64,000 nt of DNA, taken from positions 3,981,501 to 4,045,500 of the forward strand of contig NZ_AZUN01000001.1 of NCBI RefSeq assembly GCF_000527095.1. The letters run 5' to 3'. A program made the position numbers and the translations under genes. Below are positions 33,093-42,533 of the stretch, in pieces (position 1 is the first letter of the stretch; each line of letters begins with the position of its first letter). This DNA comes from Methylomicrobium lacus LW14. GTDB lineage: Bacteria; Pseudomonadota; Gammaproteobacteria; Methylococcales; Methylomonadaceae. Below the pieces are notes generated by a model. It searched no databases and was not told the DNA's origin. It saw only the letters and a list, made by a program, of their open reading frames with translations.

Positions 33093-34927
33093 GCTTTCTC
33101 CAGATAAGTATAGGAGGTCAAGCCGGCGCTGAGTTCCTGTTCATAGGCGCGCCGTTCCTCTACGCCGAGCCCGCTGGCGGCCAGTTTATCGCGGTAGGCC
33201 GCCTTCAATTCCTCGGGGCTGATATGCACGTAATCGAGCAGGTCGGACACATGCTCGCCTTCCTGCAAATCGAAAAAATGATAGCCGTGTTCGTCCAGTT
33301 CGATATTGATCGCATGGGTGTCGCCGAACAGGTTGTGCATGTCGCCGAGGATTTCCTGATAGGCGCCGACCATGAAGAAGCCGATCAGATAAGGCTCGCG
33401 GCTGTCGATCCGGTGCACCGGCAGCGTTTTTTCGATGTTCTGGCCGTCGATATACTGGTCGATGCGGCCGTCCGAATCGCAGGTCAGATCCTGCAATACC
33501 GCGCGCCGGGTCGGTTCTTCATCGAGCCTATGAATCGGCATGATCGGGAAGATCTGGTCGATGCCCCAGATGTCCGGCATCGACTGAAACAGCGAAAAAT
33601 TGCAGAACACCTTGTCGGCCAGTTTTTCGTTCAATTCCTGCAAAATCGCTTCTTCGCTCTGCGTGTTCGGATTCAGCCGGTGCTGCAATTGCCGGCACAG
33701 CAGCGCGTAGGCGTTTTCGGCCTGGGCGAGGCCTTCGATGTCGAGTTTGTCCTGGGCAAAGCGCGCGCGCGCTTCCGCCAGCTCGAACTGCGCGTCATGG
33801 TACAGTTCGACCGGATTGATGCGCTCCGCCAGGGCCGGCGGCTCGCCGTCCCGGTAAGGCGACTCGATGTCGGTCACATTGGTGATCAGCACCGCATGAT
33901 GGGCGGTGATCGCGCGCCCCGACTCGGTGATGATGTCCGGCTCTGGCGCCTGTTTTTCCGCGCAAATCTCGGAGAAGCTGCGCACGATGTTCTGCGCGTA
34001 TTCATCGACGCTGTAATTCATCGACGATTCGCGCCGCGAGCGGCTGCCGTCATAATCGACGCCGAGGCCGCCGCCCGCATCGACGATGCGGATCGGCGCG
34101 CCGAGGCGGCGCAGTTCGACATAAAACTGGCCGGCTTCCTTCAACGCGACCTTGATGTCGTGAATGTTCGCGATCTGCGAGCCCATGTGAAAATGCATCA
34201 GTTTCAGGGAATCGAGCAGATCGGCCTGTTTCAGTCCTTTGACCAGTTGCAGAAGTTCGTGCGCGTGCAGGCCGAATTTGGACTTTTCGCCGCCGCTGTT
34301 TTGCCATTTGCCGGCGCTGATGCTCGATAATCTGACGCGCACGCCGATATTCGGCTTAATGTTCAGTTTGTGCGATTCTTCGATGATCAATTCCAGTTCG
34401 ATCGGCTTTTCGATCACCAGATACAGATCGAGGCCCATTTTCTGGCCGATCAGCGCGAGGCGGATGTAGGCTCTGTCCTTGTAGCCGTTGCAGACCACCA
34501 CTTTTTGATTCGACAAGGCCATGATCGCGAGCAGCTCCGGCTTGCTGCCCGCTTCGAGGCCGATGTGATCGGCCTTCAGAATGCCTTCGACGACCTGGCG
34601 CTGCTGATTGACCTTGATCGGATACACCGGCGTGTAACGGCCCTGATAGTCGTATTTCGCGCAGGCTTTCTCGAACGCCCGGTTCAGCCGGTTGACCTTG
34701 TCCTTCAAAATATCGGTGAAGCGCACCAGCACCGGCAGCGACAGGTTTTTTTCATGCAGCGAGTGGGCGATTTCGTATAAATCCAGTTCCACGTTCTGGT
34801 CGGAACTCGGCTTCACGCTGACATGCCCTGCCGCGTTGATCGTAAAATAACCGTCTCCCCAGCTGTCGATCGCATAGGTTTCCGCGGAATCGCGGAGGGT
34901 CCAGTGTGGGTAAGCAGTCGAATTCAA
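33089..34927 (-). CDS. speA: Biosynthetic arginine decarboxylase
   Basis: 612 residues, a PLP enzyme of the alanine-racemase fold (group IV decarboxylases). It makes agmatine from arginine, the first step to putrescine. PLP lysine region VYPIKVNQQRQVVEGIL, then GLEAGSKPELLAIMAL, DAGGGLGVDYDGSRS and the C-terminal GYHFFDLQEGEHVSDLLDYV are family hallmarks. It is divergent from speE, so both polyamine genes could share an 83-bp control region. Confidence 0.96.
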   Translation of the reverse strand: MNSTAYPHWTLRDSAETYAIDSWGDGYFTINAAGHVSVKPSSDQNVELDLYEIAHSLHEKNLSLPVLVRFTDILKDKVNRLNRAFEKACAKYDYQGRYTPVYPIKVNQQRQVVEGILKADHIGLEAGSKPELLAIMALSNQKVVVCNGYKDRAYIRLALIGQKMGLDLYLVIEKPIELELIIEESHKLNIKPNIGVRVRLSSISAGKWQNSGGEKSKFGLHAHELLQLVKGLKQADLLDSLKLMHFHMGSQIANIHDIKVALKEAGQFYVELRRLGAPIRIVDAGGGLGVDYDGSRSRRESSMNYSVDEYAQNIVRSFSEICAEKQAPEPDIITESGRAITAHHAVLITNVTDIESPYRDGEPPALAERINPVELYHDAQFELAEARARFAQDKLDIEGLAQAENAYALLCRQLQHRLNPNTQSEEAILQELNEKLADKVFCNFSLFQSMPDIWGIDQIFPIMPIHRLDEEPTRRAVLQDLTCDSDGRIDQYIDGQNIEKTLPVHRIDSREPYLIGFFMVGAYQEILGDMHNLFGDTHAINIELDEHGYHFFDLQEGEHVSDLLDYVHISPEELKAAYRDKLAASGLGVEERRAYEQELSAGLTSYTYLEKA

Positions 34928-34966
34928 AGTTGATCTCCAAGATGACGTATGTGCGGAATTCTAATA

Positions 34967-34972
34967 TATAAT
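34967..34972 (+). promoter_or_regulatory. -10 element for speE
   Basis: A perfect TATAAT lies 38 bases upstream of the speE ATG, with a weak -35-like TGACGT 18 bases further up. It lies in the gap shared with the divergent speA. Confidence 0.5.
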
Positions 34973-35010
34973 GCGTGCTATTTTACCCGTTTATTCTTAC
35001 AGGAACGCAA

Positions 35011-35862
35011 ATGATCAATCCCAACGAATGGTTTACCGAAGAAGCGCCCGGCGTCGCCTCGGCCTTTTCGCTGAAAATCAAGAAAAAGCTGCACGAAGAG
35101 CAGTCGCCATTTCAACATTTGGAAATCTTTGAGACCGAAAGCTTCGGCAACCTGATGGTGATCGACGGCTGCACGATGGTGTCGACGCGCGACAACTTTT
35201 TTTATCATGAGATGATCAGCCATCCGGCGCTCTATACCCATCCCGATCCGAAACGGGTCTGGATCATCGGCGGCGGCGACTGCGGCACGTTGCGGGAAGT
35301 CTTGAAGCATCCGGCGGTCGAAAAGGCGGTGCAGATCGACATCGACGAGCGCGTGACCCGCCTGGCCGAAATCTATTTCCCGGAACTGTGCGAGTCGAAC
35401 AACGATCCGCGCGCGGATTTGAAATTCATCGACGGCATCAAGTGGGTCAAGGACGCCGAGCCGAATTCGGTCGACATCATCATCGTCGACAGCACCGATC
35501 CTGCGGGCCCCGCCGAAGGCTTGTTCAGCGAGGCGTTTTACCGCGACTGCTTCAACTGTTTGTCCGAAAACGGCATGGTCGTGCAGCAAAGCGAATCGGC
35601 GCTGTTTTACATGAAGCTGATCGGCGAAATGCGCGGCGCGATGCAGTCCGCAGGCTTTGCCCATTTGCAGACCCTGTTCTTCCCTCAATGCATCTATCCC
35701 TCCGGCTGGTGGAGCGCGACGATCGCGGGCAAGAGCAGCCTGAAGCAATTCCGCGAACAGGAGTCGGCGAACAAGCCTTTCGATACGACTTTTTACAATG
35801 TCGACATGCACAAGGCCGCGTTGGCGCAGCCGGAGTTTTTCAAAAAGGCGTTCGGCGGCTGA
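35011..35862 (+). CDS. speE: Spermidine synthase (polyamine aminopropyltransferase)
   Basis: 283 residues from the ATG at 35011, preceded by AGGAA; the frame is open to 34975. It transfers aminopropyl from decarboxylated SAM to putrescine. GGGDCGTLREVLKH forms the cosubstrate site, with VDSTDPAGPAEGLFSEAFY holding the catalytic aspartate. One change from the common GGGDGG is visible (Cys for Gly). Confidence 0.95.
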   Translation: MINPNEWFTEEAPGVASAFSLKIKKKLHEEQSPFQHLEIFETESFGNLMVIDGCTMVSTRDNFFYHEMISHPALYTHPDPKRVWIIGGGDCGTLREVLKHPAVEKAVQIDIDERVTRLAEIYFPELCESNNDPRADLKFIDGIKWVKDAEPNSVDIIIVDSTDPAGPAEGLFSEAFYRDCFNCLSENGMVVQQSESALFYMKLIGEMRGAMQSAGFAHLQTLFFPQCIYPSGWWSATIAGKSSLKQFREQESANKPFDTTFYNVDMHKAALAQPEFFKKAFGG

Positions 35863-35999
35863 GCTCCGGTTTTTATTGTCTAAACCTGAGTCTATACTTA
35901 AGATAAGTCAGGGCGGGGCGGCCTGGGCCTCCCCGTTCTCATCCTCGGCGGTTTTCAGCCGCCCATTTCGCTACGGCGATATTCCTACGGAGTTTACCG

Positions 36000-36263
36000 A
36001 TGTTTTTTGATGCAAAGTCAATCGATGAAATTGCCAGCAAGCTGGCCAATACCATTCCACCCGGTCTGAATCATATTAAAGAAGACCTCGAAAAGAACTT
36101 TCATGCGGTGCTGCAAGGCGCTTTGAGCAAGCTGGATCTGGTCACCCGCGAAGAATTTGAAGTGCAAAAGCTGGTGCTGGCGAAAACCCGCGCCAACCTC
36201 GAAGCCTTGGAAAAACGCGTCGCCGCGCTCGAACAGCAGGTGCTGTCCAAGGAAGAGTTGTAA
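36000..36263 (+). CDS. ubiK: Ubiquinone biosynthesis accessory factor UbiK (BMFP/YqiC)
   Basis: 87 residues. The N-terminal amphipathic helix (SIDEIASKLANTIPPG) and C-terminal coiled coil (NLEALEKRVAALEQQVLSKE) are typical of this membrane-fusogenic trimer that helps the aerobic Ubi complex. comM starts 19 bp downstream and may be cotranscribed. Confidence 0.93.
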   Translation: MFFDAKSIDEIASKLANTIPPGLNHIKEDLEKNFHAVLQGALSKLDLVTREEFEVQKLVLAKTRANLEALEKRVAALEQQVLSKEEL

Positions 36264-36282
36264 GCGCGTAGGCGTCGGCGCG

Positions 36283-37791
36283 ATGGCTCTGGCGGTCGTT
36301 TACAGCCGCGGGCGCACCGGCATCGAAGCGCCGCTGGTGATGGTCGAGGTCGATGTCGCGAACGGCCTGCCGGCGTTGAATATCGTCGGGTTGCCGGAAG
36401 CCGCGGTCAAGGAAAGCAAGGACAGGGTGCGCGGCGCGATTCAGAACTCGCGTTTCGAATTTCCGGCTCAGCGCATCACGGTCAATCTGGCGCCGGCCGA
36501 TTTACCGAAGGAAGGCGGACGCTTCGATCTTGCGATCGCGCTCGGCATTCTGGCGGCTTCCGGTCAAATTCCGGGCGCCAAGCTTTCGGAGTTCGAATGC
36601 ATCGGCGAGCTTTCACTCGGCGGCGAACTGCGGCCGGTCAACGGCGTGTTGCCGGTTGCGATTCAGGCGCGCAATAACCAGCGCAAGCTGATCCTGCCCA
36701 GAGACAACACCGCCGAGGCGGCGCTGGTCAAGGGCATCGAAATCATTCCGGCCGTGCATTTGCTCGAGGTGTGCGCGCATCTGGCCGGGCAGAAATCGAT
36801 CGCGGCCGAATTTGAGTGCAGCGCGCCCGAGCGGCCTAGCGATGATCTCGATTTTGCCGATGTGCACGGCCAGTACCACGTCAAACGCGCCTTCGAAATC
36901 GCCGCGGCTGGCGCGCACAATCTTCTGATGCTCGGCCCGCCCGGCACCGGCAAATCGATGCTGGCTTCGCGTCTGCCAACCATTCTGCCATTGTTGACCG
37001 AGCAGCAGGCCCAGGAAACCGCCGCGATCGCCTCGGTCAGCGATCACGGCCTCGATGTCGCAAATTGGCTGAGGCCGCCTTACCGTGCACCGCATCATAC
37101 CGCCTCGGCTGCGGCGTTGGTCGGTGGCGGAAGTAACCCTCGGCCCGGCGAAATCTCGCTCGCGCATAACGGCACCTTATTTTTGGACGAACTGCCCGAA
37201 TTCGACCGGAAAGTGCTCGAAGTGCTGCGTGAGCCGCTCGAAACCGGCCATATCACGATCTCGCGCGCGAACCGGCAGGCCGATTTTCCGGCCCGTTTCC
37301 AACTGGTTGCCGCGATGAATCCGTGCCCCTGCGGTTATCTCGGCGATGCGTCGGGCCGCTGTCATTGCACCTCCGAACAGGTGATGCGCTATCGCGCCCG
37401 GATTTCGGGGCCGCTGCTCGATCGGATCGATATGCATCTGGAAGTGCCGCGGGTTCCGCATGAGGTGTTGCGCAAAGGCTCGCCCGATGGGGAGGAAAGC
37501 AGCGCGGTGATACGGGCGCGCGTCGCCGCGGCGAGGATGCTCGCCGTCGCGCGCACCGGCAAGGCCAATTCGGGGATGACCGCGAAGGAAGTCAAACAGT
37601 TTTGCAATTTGTCCGAGCCCGGCCACCGCTTACTGGAGCAGGCGATGGACAAGTTCGGCTTGTCGAATCGCGCCTATCATCGGATCTTGAAGCTGGCGCG
37701 CACGATCGCCGATCTGGCTGGCTCTGAAACGATAGAGATCGCGCATTTGAGCGAGGCGATCGGCTACCGGAAGCTGGATCGGCGGTCATGA
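36283..37791 (+). CDS. comM: ComM/YifB AAA+ ATPase (Mg chelatase-like)
   Basis: 502 residues from the ATG at 36283 (the frame is open to 36157 but MALAVVYSRGRTGIEAPLV is the family start). An N-terminal Lon-protease-like fold (ITVNLAPADLPKEGGRFDLA) precedes the AAA+ core: Walker A GPPGTGKSMLASRLP, Walker B-like GTLFLDELPEF, and the C-terminal AYHRILKLARTIADL. A zinc-finger-like CPCGYLGDASGRCHC insertion is present. In naturally transformable bacteria it promotes branch migration of incoming DNA. Confidence 0.94.
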   Translation: MALAVVYSRGRTGIEAPLVMVEVDVANGLPALNIVGLPEAAVKESKDRVRGAIQNSRFEFPAQRITVNLAPADLPKEGGRFDLAIALGILAASGQIPGAKLSEFECIGELSLGGELRPVNGVLPVAIQARNNQRKLILPRDNTAEAALVKGIEIIPAVHLLEVCAHLAGQKSIAAEFECSAPERPSDDLDFADVHGQYHVKRAFEIAAAGAHNLLMLGPPGTGKSMLASRLPTILPLLTEQQAQETAAIASVSDHGLDVANWLRPPYRAPHHTASAAALVGGGSNPRPGEISLAHNGTLFLDELPEFDRKVLEVLREPLETGHITISRANRQADFPARFQLVAAMNPCPCGYLGDASGRCHCTSEQVMRYRARISGPLLDRIDMHLEVPRVPHEVLRKGSPDGEESSAVIRARVAAARMLAVARTGKANSGMTAKEVKQFCNLSEPGHRLLEQAMDKFGLSNRAYHRILKLARTIADLAGSETIEIAHLSEAIGYRKLDRRS

Positions 37792-37822
37792 TTGTGCCGC
37801 CGATCGAGACGCTAGGCCGGAT

Positions 37823-38221
37823 TTATTTGATCTTGACCAGTTCCTTGCCGTCGCTGTTGAAATGGCAGATGCCTGCCGCAAAATTGCTGCAATGTTCCGA
37901 TTGCTCGATTTTCGCGCCGTTCGGGCTCAGTTGGATCTTCAGTTCGCAATAATCGGCCTGGCCCTCGATATGCTTCTTCATCAGCAATTGGTTTTCGCCG
38001 GTCTTCTTGGCTTCGCCTGAAACGTCCGCCGAACAGGCCTTGGCGTCTTTTTCATTCGCATTCGGCTCGAAATCGACATCGGTGCTGACCGTGATTTCAT
38101 CGTTCAGCTGGGTGATTTTCAGGTGATGGACGTGGTTGCCGTCTCGCAGCAAATAATGATCGGTCGTCGCGAACGCAGAGCCGGAGACCAGCATGGCCGC
38201 CAGAAACAAAGATTTTTTCAT
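37823..38221 (-). CDS. Small exported protein of unknown function
   Basis: 132 residues with a signal peptide (MKKSLFLAAMLVSGSAFA, cleavage before TTDHYL). The mature part has four cysteines (KACSAD, DYCEL, HCSNF, GICHF), so two disulphides are possible. I do not recognise the family. It lies between comM (convergent) and the SulP-carbonic anhydrase gene (same strand, 118 bp upstream), with which it might be cotranscribed. Confidence 0.7.
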   Translation of the reverse strand: MKKSLFLAAMLVSGSAFATTDHYLLRDGNHVHHLKITQLNDEITVSTDVDFEPNANEKDAKACSADVSGEAKKTGENQLLMKKHIEGQADYCELKIQLSPNGAKIEQSEHCSNFAAGICHFNSDGKELVKIK

Positions 38222-38339
38222 GGTGTTTTCTCTTTTTGAGTGAGTGGGTTCATAGGTTGAGGGCCGGCAGAAACGGCATCTGGCCGGACTTGCCGCTGCC
38301 GTGTGTCCAACGCGGCCGCGGCTAGCCGATCATTTTACC

Positions 38340-40625
38340 TCATACCGCGGATTTGCCCAAAGCCTGCAACCCGATGGGTATGACGTTAGTAACAGCCGGC
38401 GCAACGGCGGCCGGATGCGCTTGACAGCAGGCAGCTGCGGTCTGCGTATCGGCATAAAATTCGACCTGCCCGGTCTCCACATCGTACATGGCTCCGACGA
38501 TGTCGATTTGGCCAGCCTTCGCCATGCCGTCCAGCAACGGACTTTGTTTCCTGATTTGTTCGACGCTCAAGTGAACGTTGCGTTCGGCGACTTTCTGTAC
38601 CAGCACGGGCTGTTCGGGTGGATTCTTCGCGTCGAACTCCGCGCGAACCGCATGAACTGCCGGCTTGATTTTTTGCAGCAGGCCGGTCAAATGGTCGAGT
38701 TCGACATCGGCGCAGGCGCCTTTGACTGCGCCGCAAAGGCTATGACCGAGCACGACGATCAGTTTCGATCCGGCCAGTTTGCAGGCGAATTCCATGCTGC
38801 CGAGAATGTCGTCATTCACGACATTGCCCGCGACCCGGGCGCTGAACACGTCGCCGAGGCCCTGGTCAAAAATCAGTTCGACCGAGGTTCTGGAGTCGAT
38901 GCAGCTCAGGATGATCGCGATCGGGAACTGGCCTTTGCGGGTGTCGTTGACCTGTTCGAGCAGGTTGCGATTCGACTTCAGGTTGTTCACGAAACGCTCG
39001 TTGCCCTCTTTCAGTATGGCCAGCACTTCGGCCGGCGTCAGCGACTGTTGCGAGGCCGAGGTCTGGGCGCCAACCGTTTCGGGTGGAGGCAAGGTGCCAT
39101 AGCCGCGCAGGTTCTCGACCGTCAACTTGATGCCCTTGAGTTGGGCTTCCGATCTGAAATTCTGGATGATTTCAAAAATGTCATAATCGATAAATTTCGA
39201 CCGGGTCGCGTCGATCACGACCTCGGAGCCCGGCGGCAACTGTTTCAGGGTCCGTTGCACGTTGGCCTTGTTCAAAAATGAAACCTGTTCGGAAAGGCGC
39301 AGCACGGTCTTGTTGCCGATGTGCGTTTCACGCAGGTAGAACGAACCGCGGTAATTTTCGATCAGGATCGCAATCAAAGCGAACGACATGCCGATCGCGA
39401 TGCCGGTCAAAAGATCGGTCAGCACGAGGCCGAGCACCGTCGCGCAAAACGGAATGAAATGGTACTTGCCCGCCATGTACATGTTTTCGAATACCTGGGG
39501 TCTGGCCAGACGGTAGCCGGCCAGCAGCAAGATACTGGCCAGACTCGCCAGCGGCACCAAGTTGAATACGCCGGGGATGAAAATGATGGTAAATAAAAGC
39601 AGCAGGCTTTGAACGAGCGCCGCTGTCCGGCTTTTGGCGCCGGATTCGATATTGATCGAACTGCGGATGATCAATTGCGTCATCGGCAGGCCGCCGATAA
39701 AGCCGGCGCAGATATTGCCGATGCCTTGCACGATCAATTCGCGGCTGGTCGGGGTGATGCGTTTATAGGGGTCCAGCTTGTCCACCGCTTCAACTGTCAG
39801 CAAGGTTTCGATGCTCGCGACCAGCGCAATCGTCAGAGCAAACCAATAGACTTTCGGATCGAAAAGCCGCGCAAAATCCGGTAAATAAAGCTGGCTGAGG
39901 ACATCCGACGGATGCTCGAAGACAGGAATCATCACCAAATGCGCGTTTTTCAGTTCCCAGGCCGGATAAAAGTTGGCGAGCAGGAGATTAGCCAGCACGC
40001 CGACCAGCAAGGCTACCAAGCCGCCCTGCAGTAAGCGCAGAAGCGGATGCTTGTCTTTGATCAGGAACTCCCAAATCAATAAACTCGCCAGCGACAGCAA
40101 AGAGATCAGTACCGCGCCCGGCGATAAACTGTTGAGCATATGGCTCAATTCCGAGAAAGAGGAATATTGATCGCTCTGGATGAAGTTGACATCGCCTTCG
40201 TAATCGCGGTCGTAGCCGACTGCATGCGGGATTTGCTTCAAAAACAGGATCAGGCCGATGCCGTAGAGCATGCCGTTGATCACCGAGGAAGGGAAATAAT
40301 AGGCGATCACGCCGGCTCTCAAAATCCCCATGCCGATCTGTATCAAACCGGCCAACACCACCGCCAGAAGAAACGCATTGAAGCCCAGTTGTTGTATCGC
40401 CGCGAGGATGATCACGGTCAGGCCCGCGGCCGTGCCGTTGATGCCGAGCGTCGAACCGCTAAGCTGCGAAACGATCAAGCCGCCGATGATGCCGGTAATC
40501 AAGCCGGACAGGGGCGGCGCGCCCGATGCCATCGCAATGCCCAGGGAAAGCGGGACGGAAACCAAAAAGACGGCGATGCCGGCGGAAATATCGTCTTTCA
40601 AATTTTTTGAGAATGAATTAAGCAT
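38340..40625 (-). CDS. SulP-family anion transporter fused to beta-carbonic anhydrase
   Basis: 761 residues in three parts: a SulP membrane domain with about 10-12 helices (1-425; PLSLGIAMASGAPPLSGLIT), a STAS domain (about 435-510; GSEVVIDATRSKFIDYDIFE) and a beta-class carbonic anhydrase (about 530-725). The zinc site is complete: C575, D577 and R579 in SCIDSR, H628 and C631 in GHSLCGAV. SulP members of this type carry bicarbonate, and the fused enzyme would interconvert CO2 and bicarbonate at the cytoplasmic mouth. Transport substrate is inferred from the fusion, not proved. Confidence 0.92.
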   Translation of the reverse strand: MLNSFSKNLKDDISAGIAVFLVSVPLSLGIAMASGAPPLSGLITGIIGGLIVSQLSGSTLGINGTAAGLTVIILAAIQQLGFNAFLLAVVLAGLIQIGMGILRAGVIAYYFPSSVINGMLYGIGLILFLKQIPHAVGYDRDYEGDVNFIQSDQYSSFSELSHMLNSLSPGAVLISLLSLASLLIWEFLIKDKHPLLRLLQGGLVALLVGVLANLLLANFYPAWELKNAHLVMIPVFEHPSDVLSQLYLPDFARLFDPKVYWFALTIALVASIETLLTVEAVDKLDPYKRITPTSRELIVQGIGNICAGFIGGLPMTQLIIRSSINIESGAKSRTAALVQSLLLLFTIIFIPGVFNLVPLASLASILLLAGYRLARPQVFENMYMAGKYHFIPFCATVLGLVLTDLLTGIAIGMSFALIAILIENYRGSFYLRETHIGNKTVLRLSEQVSFLNKANVQRTLKQLPPGSEVVIDATRSKFIDYDIFEIIQNFRSEAQLKGIKLTVENLRGYGTLPPPETVGAQTSASQQSLTPAEVLAILKEGNERFVNNLKSNRNLLEQVNDTRKGQFPIAIILSCIDSRTSVELIFDQGLGDVFSARVAGNVVNDDILGSMEFACKLAGSKLIVVLGHSLCGAVKGACADVELDHLTGLLQKIKPAVHAVRAEFDAKNPPEQPVLVQKVAERNVHLSVEQIRKQSPLLDGMAKAGQIDIVGAMYDVETGQVEFYADTQTAAACCQAHPAAVAPAVTNVIPIGLQALGKSAV

Positions 40626-41060
40626 TATTTTTATCCCGAGAATCGTTGAGTCGCGAAGGTGCGTTAAGGCCAGTTGCCAGATAATATCGATTCGATATTA
40701 TTTTGCCTGAGATAAAAGATTTGTCAATAAAGACCTAGCCAAGGTGAGTTTCCGGAGTCTACGGCGTAATTTGTTGGTAAAGATCTCCCTAGTTGTGGAA
40801 TCAAAAAAATAAGAGTGTCTGATGACCGTCCGTGTTCCCTCGCCTCTTGCCGTTTCTCCCGGGAAATCATCGAGTAAGGTTGAGCAAAGCGATGTCATGC
40901 TGGTTAAACACGGCAACATTGAGGGGGAGGGGTTAACGAAGGGTAATGCTTAGGGGACTGTATGGGTATAGGCTAGAGCGCCGTCTTGCAGGAAACTGAA
41001 ACAGTGTTGCGCGTCCGTCTTCAGGATTCGGTCAAAAACAACGTCGTTTCAGTCGACACC
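40626..41060. other. Intergenic region, no supported gene
   Basis: 435 bp upstream of the SulP fusion. Short frames on the minus strand (40698-40919) have no recognisable features. The promoter of the SulP gene should lie here; a TCGATTCGATATTATT stretch near 40685-40700 is AT-rich but I cannot fix elements. Confidence 0.4.
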
Positions 41061-41090
41061 GCCCCGCCAGGATTAAAAACCTGGCGGGGC
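41061..41090 (-). terminator. Strong hairpin after the AIM24-like gene
   Basis: Perfect 11-base arms GCCCCGCCAGG and CCTGGCGGGGC enclose an 8-base A-rich loop, 20 bp beyond the stop of the minus-strand gene. There is no long T-run, so it may be a 3' stabilising stem as much as a terminator. Confidence 0.6.
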
Positions 41091-41110
41091 TTAACCGGCA
41101 AGATAAATCC

Positions 41111-41815
41111 CTAGCGATTGGCCGGCATGCCTTTCAACAGCCAGCTGAGAAAGTTTTCGCGGTTGCGCGAACAGATCACGACCTTGCCTTTGCCGGAGAA
41201 CTTGAGCACCATGCCTTCGCCGCTGGTCACGCTGTTGACCAGTTGGCCGAGCAAGCCGCCGCCCTGCCGCGTGGTGACCGAGATTTCGTGGTGCAGGCGG
41301 CTGTCCCAGGCGACCACGTGTGCATTATCGATGATCATGTCCTTGCCCGGTTCGACATCGAGCACAAAGCTCGATCCGAAGCCGGAGACGGCCAGTTTGC
41401 CGCGGCCTGACGCCTCGCAAATGAAAAAGCCGCCGGTCTGTCCGAACAGCGCCGAACCGACTCCCTGGGTGCGGACGTTCAGATTGACGCTGTGGTCGGC
41501 GGCGACGAAAGCGCCGTCGCTGACCATGTAGTGGGTCTCGCCGACATCCAGCACCTGGATCGCGCCGGGCAGGGTAGGCGACAGCAGGCAATCGCCGGCG
41601 CCGCGCACTGCCTCGATATGCTGCTGAAAAAACGATTCGTCATTGGCCAGCCGCCGCATCAAGGCGCCGCCGAGCCCGCCGGTCATTTTACCCTTCAGTT
41701 CCAGGGTGTCCTCCATCATCACCATCGCGTTCGATTCGCAATAAATCTTTTCGCCGCTGGCCAGGCTGATATGCAGAAAGGGATCGACATCTCCGGTGAC
41801 GGTGAATTGGGCCAT
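41111..41815 (-). CDS. AIM24 / TIGR00266 family protein
   Basis: 234 residues, beta-rich with repeated glycine turns (LKGKMTGGLGGALMRRLAND, GVGSALFGQTGGFFICEASG, TTRQGGGLLGQLVNSVTSGE), matching the tryptophan-RNA-binding-attenuator-like AIM24 family. No catalytic residues are known for the family. The TetR-type gene lies 33 bp upstream on the same strand, so the two may be cotranscribed and the regulator may control both. Confidence 0.85.
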   Translation of the reverse strand: MAQFTVTGDVDPFLHISLASGEKIYCESNAMVMMEDTLELKGKMTGGLGGALMRRLANDESFFQQHIEAVRGAGDCLLSPTLPGAIQVLDVGETHYMVSDGAFVAADHSVNLNVRTQGVGSALFGQTGGFFICEASGRGKLAVSGFGSSFVLDVEPGKDMIIDNAHVVAWDSRLHHEISVTTRQGGGLLGQLVNSVTSGEGMVLKFSGKGKVVICSRNRENFLSWLLKGMPANR

Positions 41816-41848
41816 GGGGACTTTGCTCTGGATGGATTTAGTGACGGA

Positions 41849-42448
41849 TCATTTTTTGGCGATTGTGTTCCACGCGGCCAGCCAGGTTTGCGACTGGTAG
41901 GTGTCGGCTTTCTTGTCCAGCGCGCCGGTCAACACCATCCGTAGGGTATGGTGGATGATGCCGAAAAAATAGGCGAAACACAAATGCGGGGAAAGGTTCC
42001 GCATTTCTCCGGTTTTCGTGCCGGCCTGGAAGATTTTAAGGATTTTGGCAAACGGCGGCGTTTCGAGCAGCGGTTTTTCGTCCGGCAATATCTCGTTGAT
42101 ATTCAATACCAACAATAATTGCATCACATGCGGTGCTTCATCGGTCAGTTTGAACAACAGGTCGACGATACCGCGCAGCTGCTCCGCAGGCTTTTGATTC
42201 TTGCGGCGAATATCGTCGATCGACACGTTCAAGCTGTCGAAAATATTCGCATAGAGCGCTGCCGCGATCATTTGCTTGTTTTTGAAATGCTGGTAGATGC
42301 CGCTGCTGCCTTTGACGCCGGCCGCATCGGCAATGTCGGTCAGCGAGGTGTTGAAAAAGCCTTTTTCGGCGAACAGTTTCAGCGCCGCGAGCAAAATCTC
42401 ATCCTGCGCGTCGGCTTTGGTCTGAGTATCTTCTTTTTCCTGATCCAT
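41849..42448 (-). CDS. TetR/AcrR family transcriptional regulator
   Basis: 199 residues. The N-terminal HTH (ILLAALKLFAEKGFFNTSLT, DIADAAGVKGSSGIYQHFKN) is canonical, and the C-terminal ligand domain is helical and unspecific. The binding target is unknown. It is likely autoregulatory with the adjacent AIM24-like gene. Confidence 0.9.
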   Translation of the reverse strand: MDQEKEDTQTKADAQDEILLAALKLFAEKGFFNTSLTDIADAAGVKGSSGIYQHFKNKQMIAAALYANIFDSLNVSIDDIRRKNQKPAEQLRGIVDLLFKLTDEAPHVMQLLLVLNINEILPDEKPLLETPPFAKILKIFQAGTKTGEMRNLSPHLCFAYFFGIIHHTLRMVLTGALDKKADTYQSQTWLAAWNTIAKK

Positions 42449-42533
42449 TGTTATTCTTTCACAGCCGATTCAATGAGCTGTATCTTGGGTTGATTGTGTC
42501 CCGGAACAAAAATAAAGCCCGGAATTTAAAAAT

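Noticed and set aside
40698..40919. 73-codon minus-strand frame upstream of the SulP fusion
   Set aside because: No family resemblance, no clear ribosome-binding site, and it occupies the expected promoter region.
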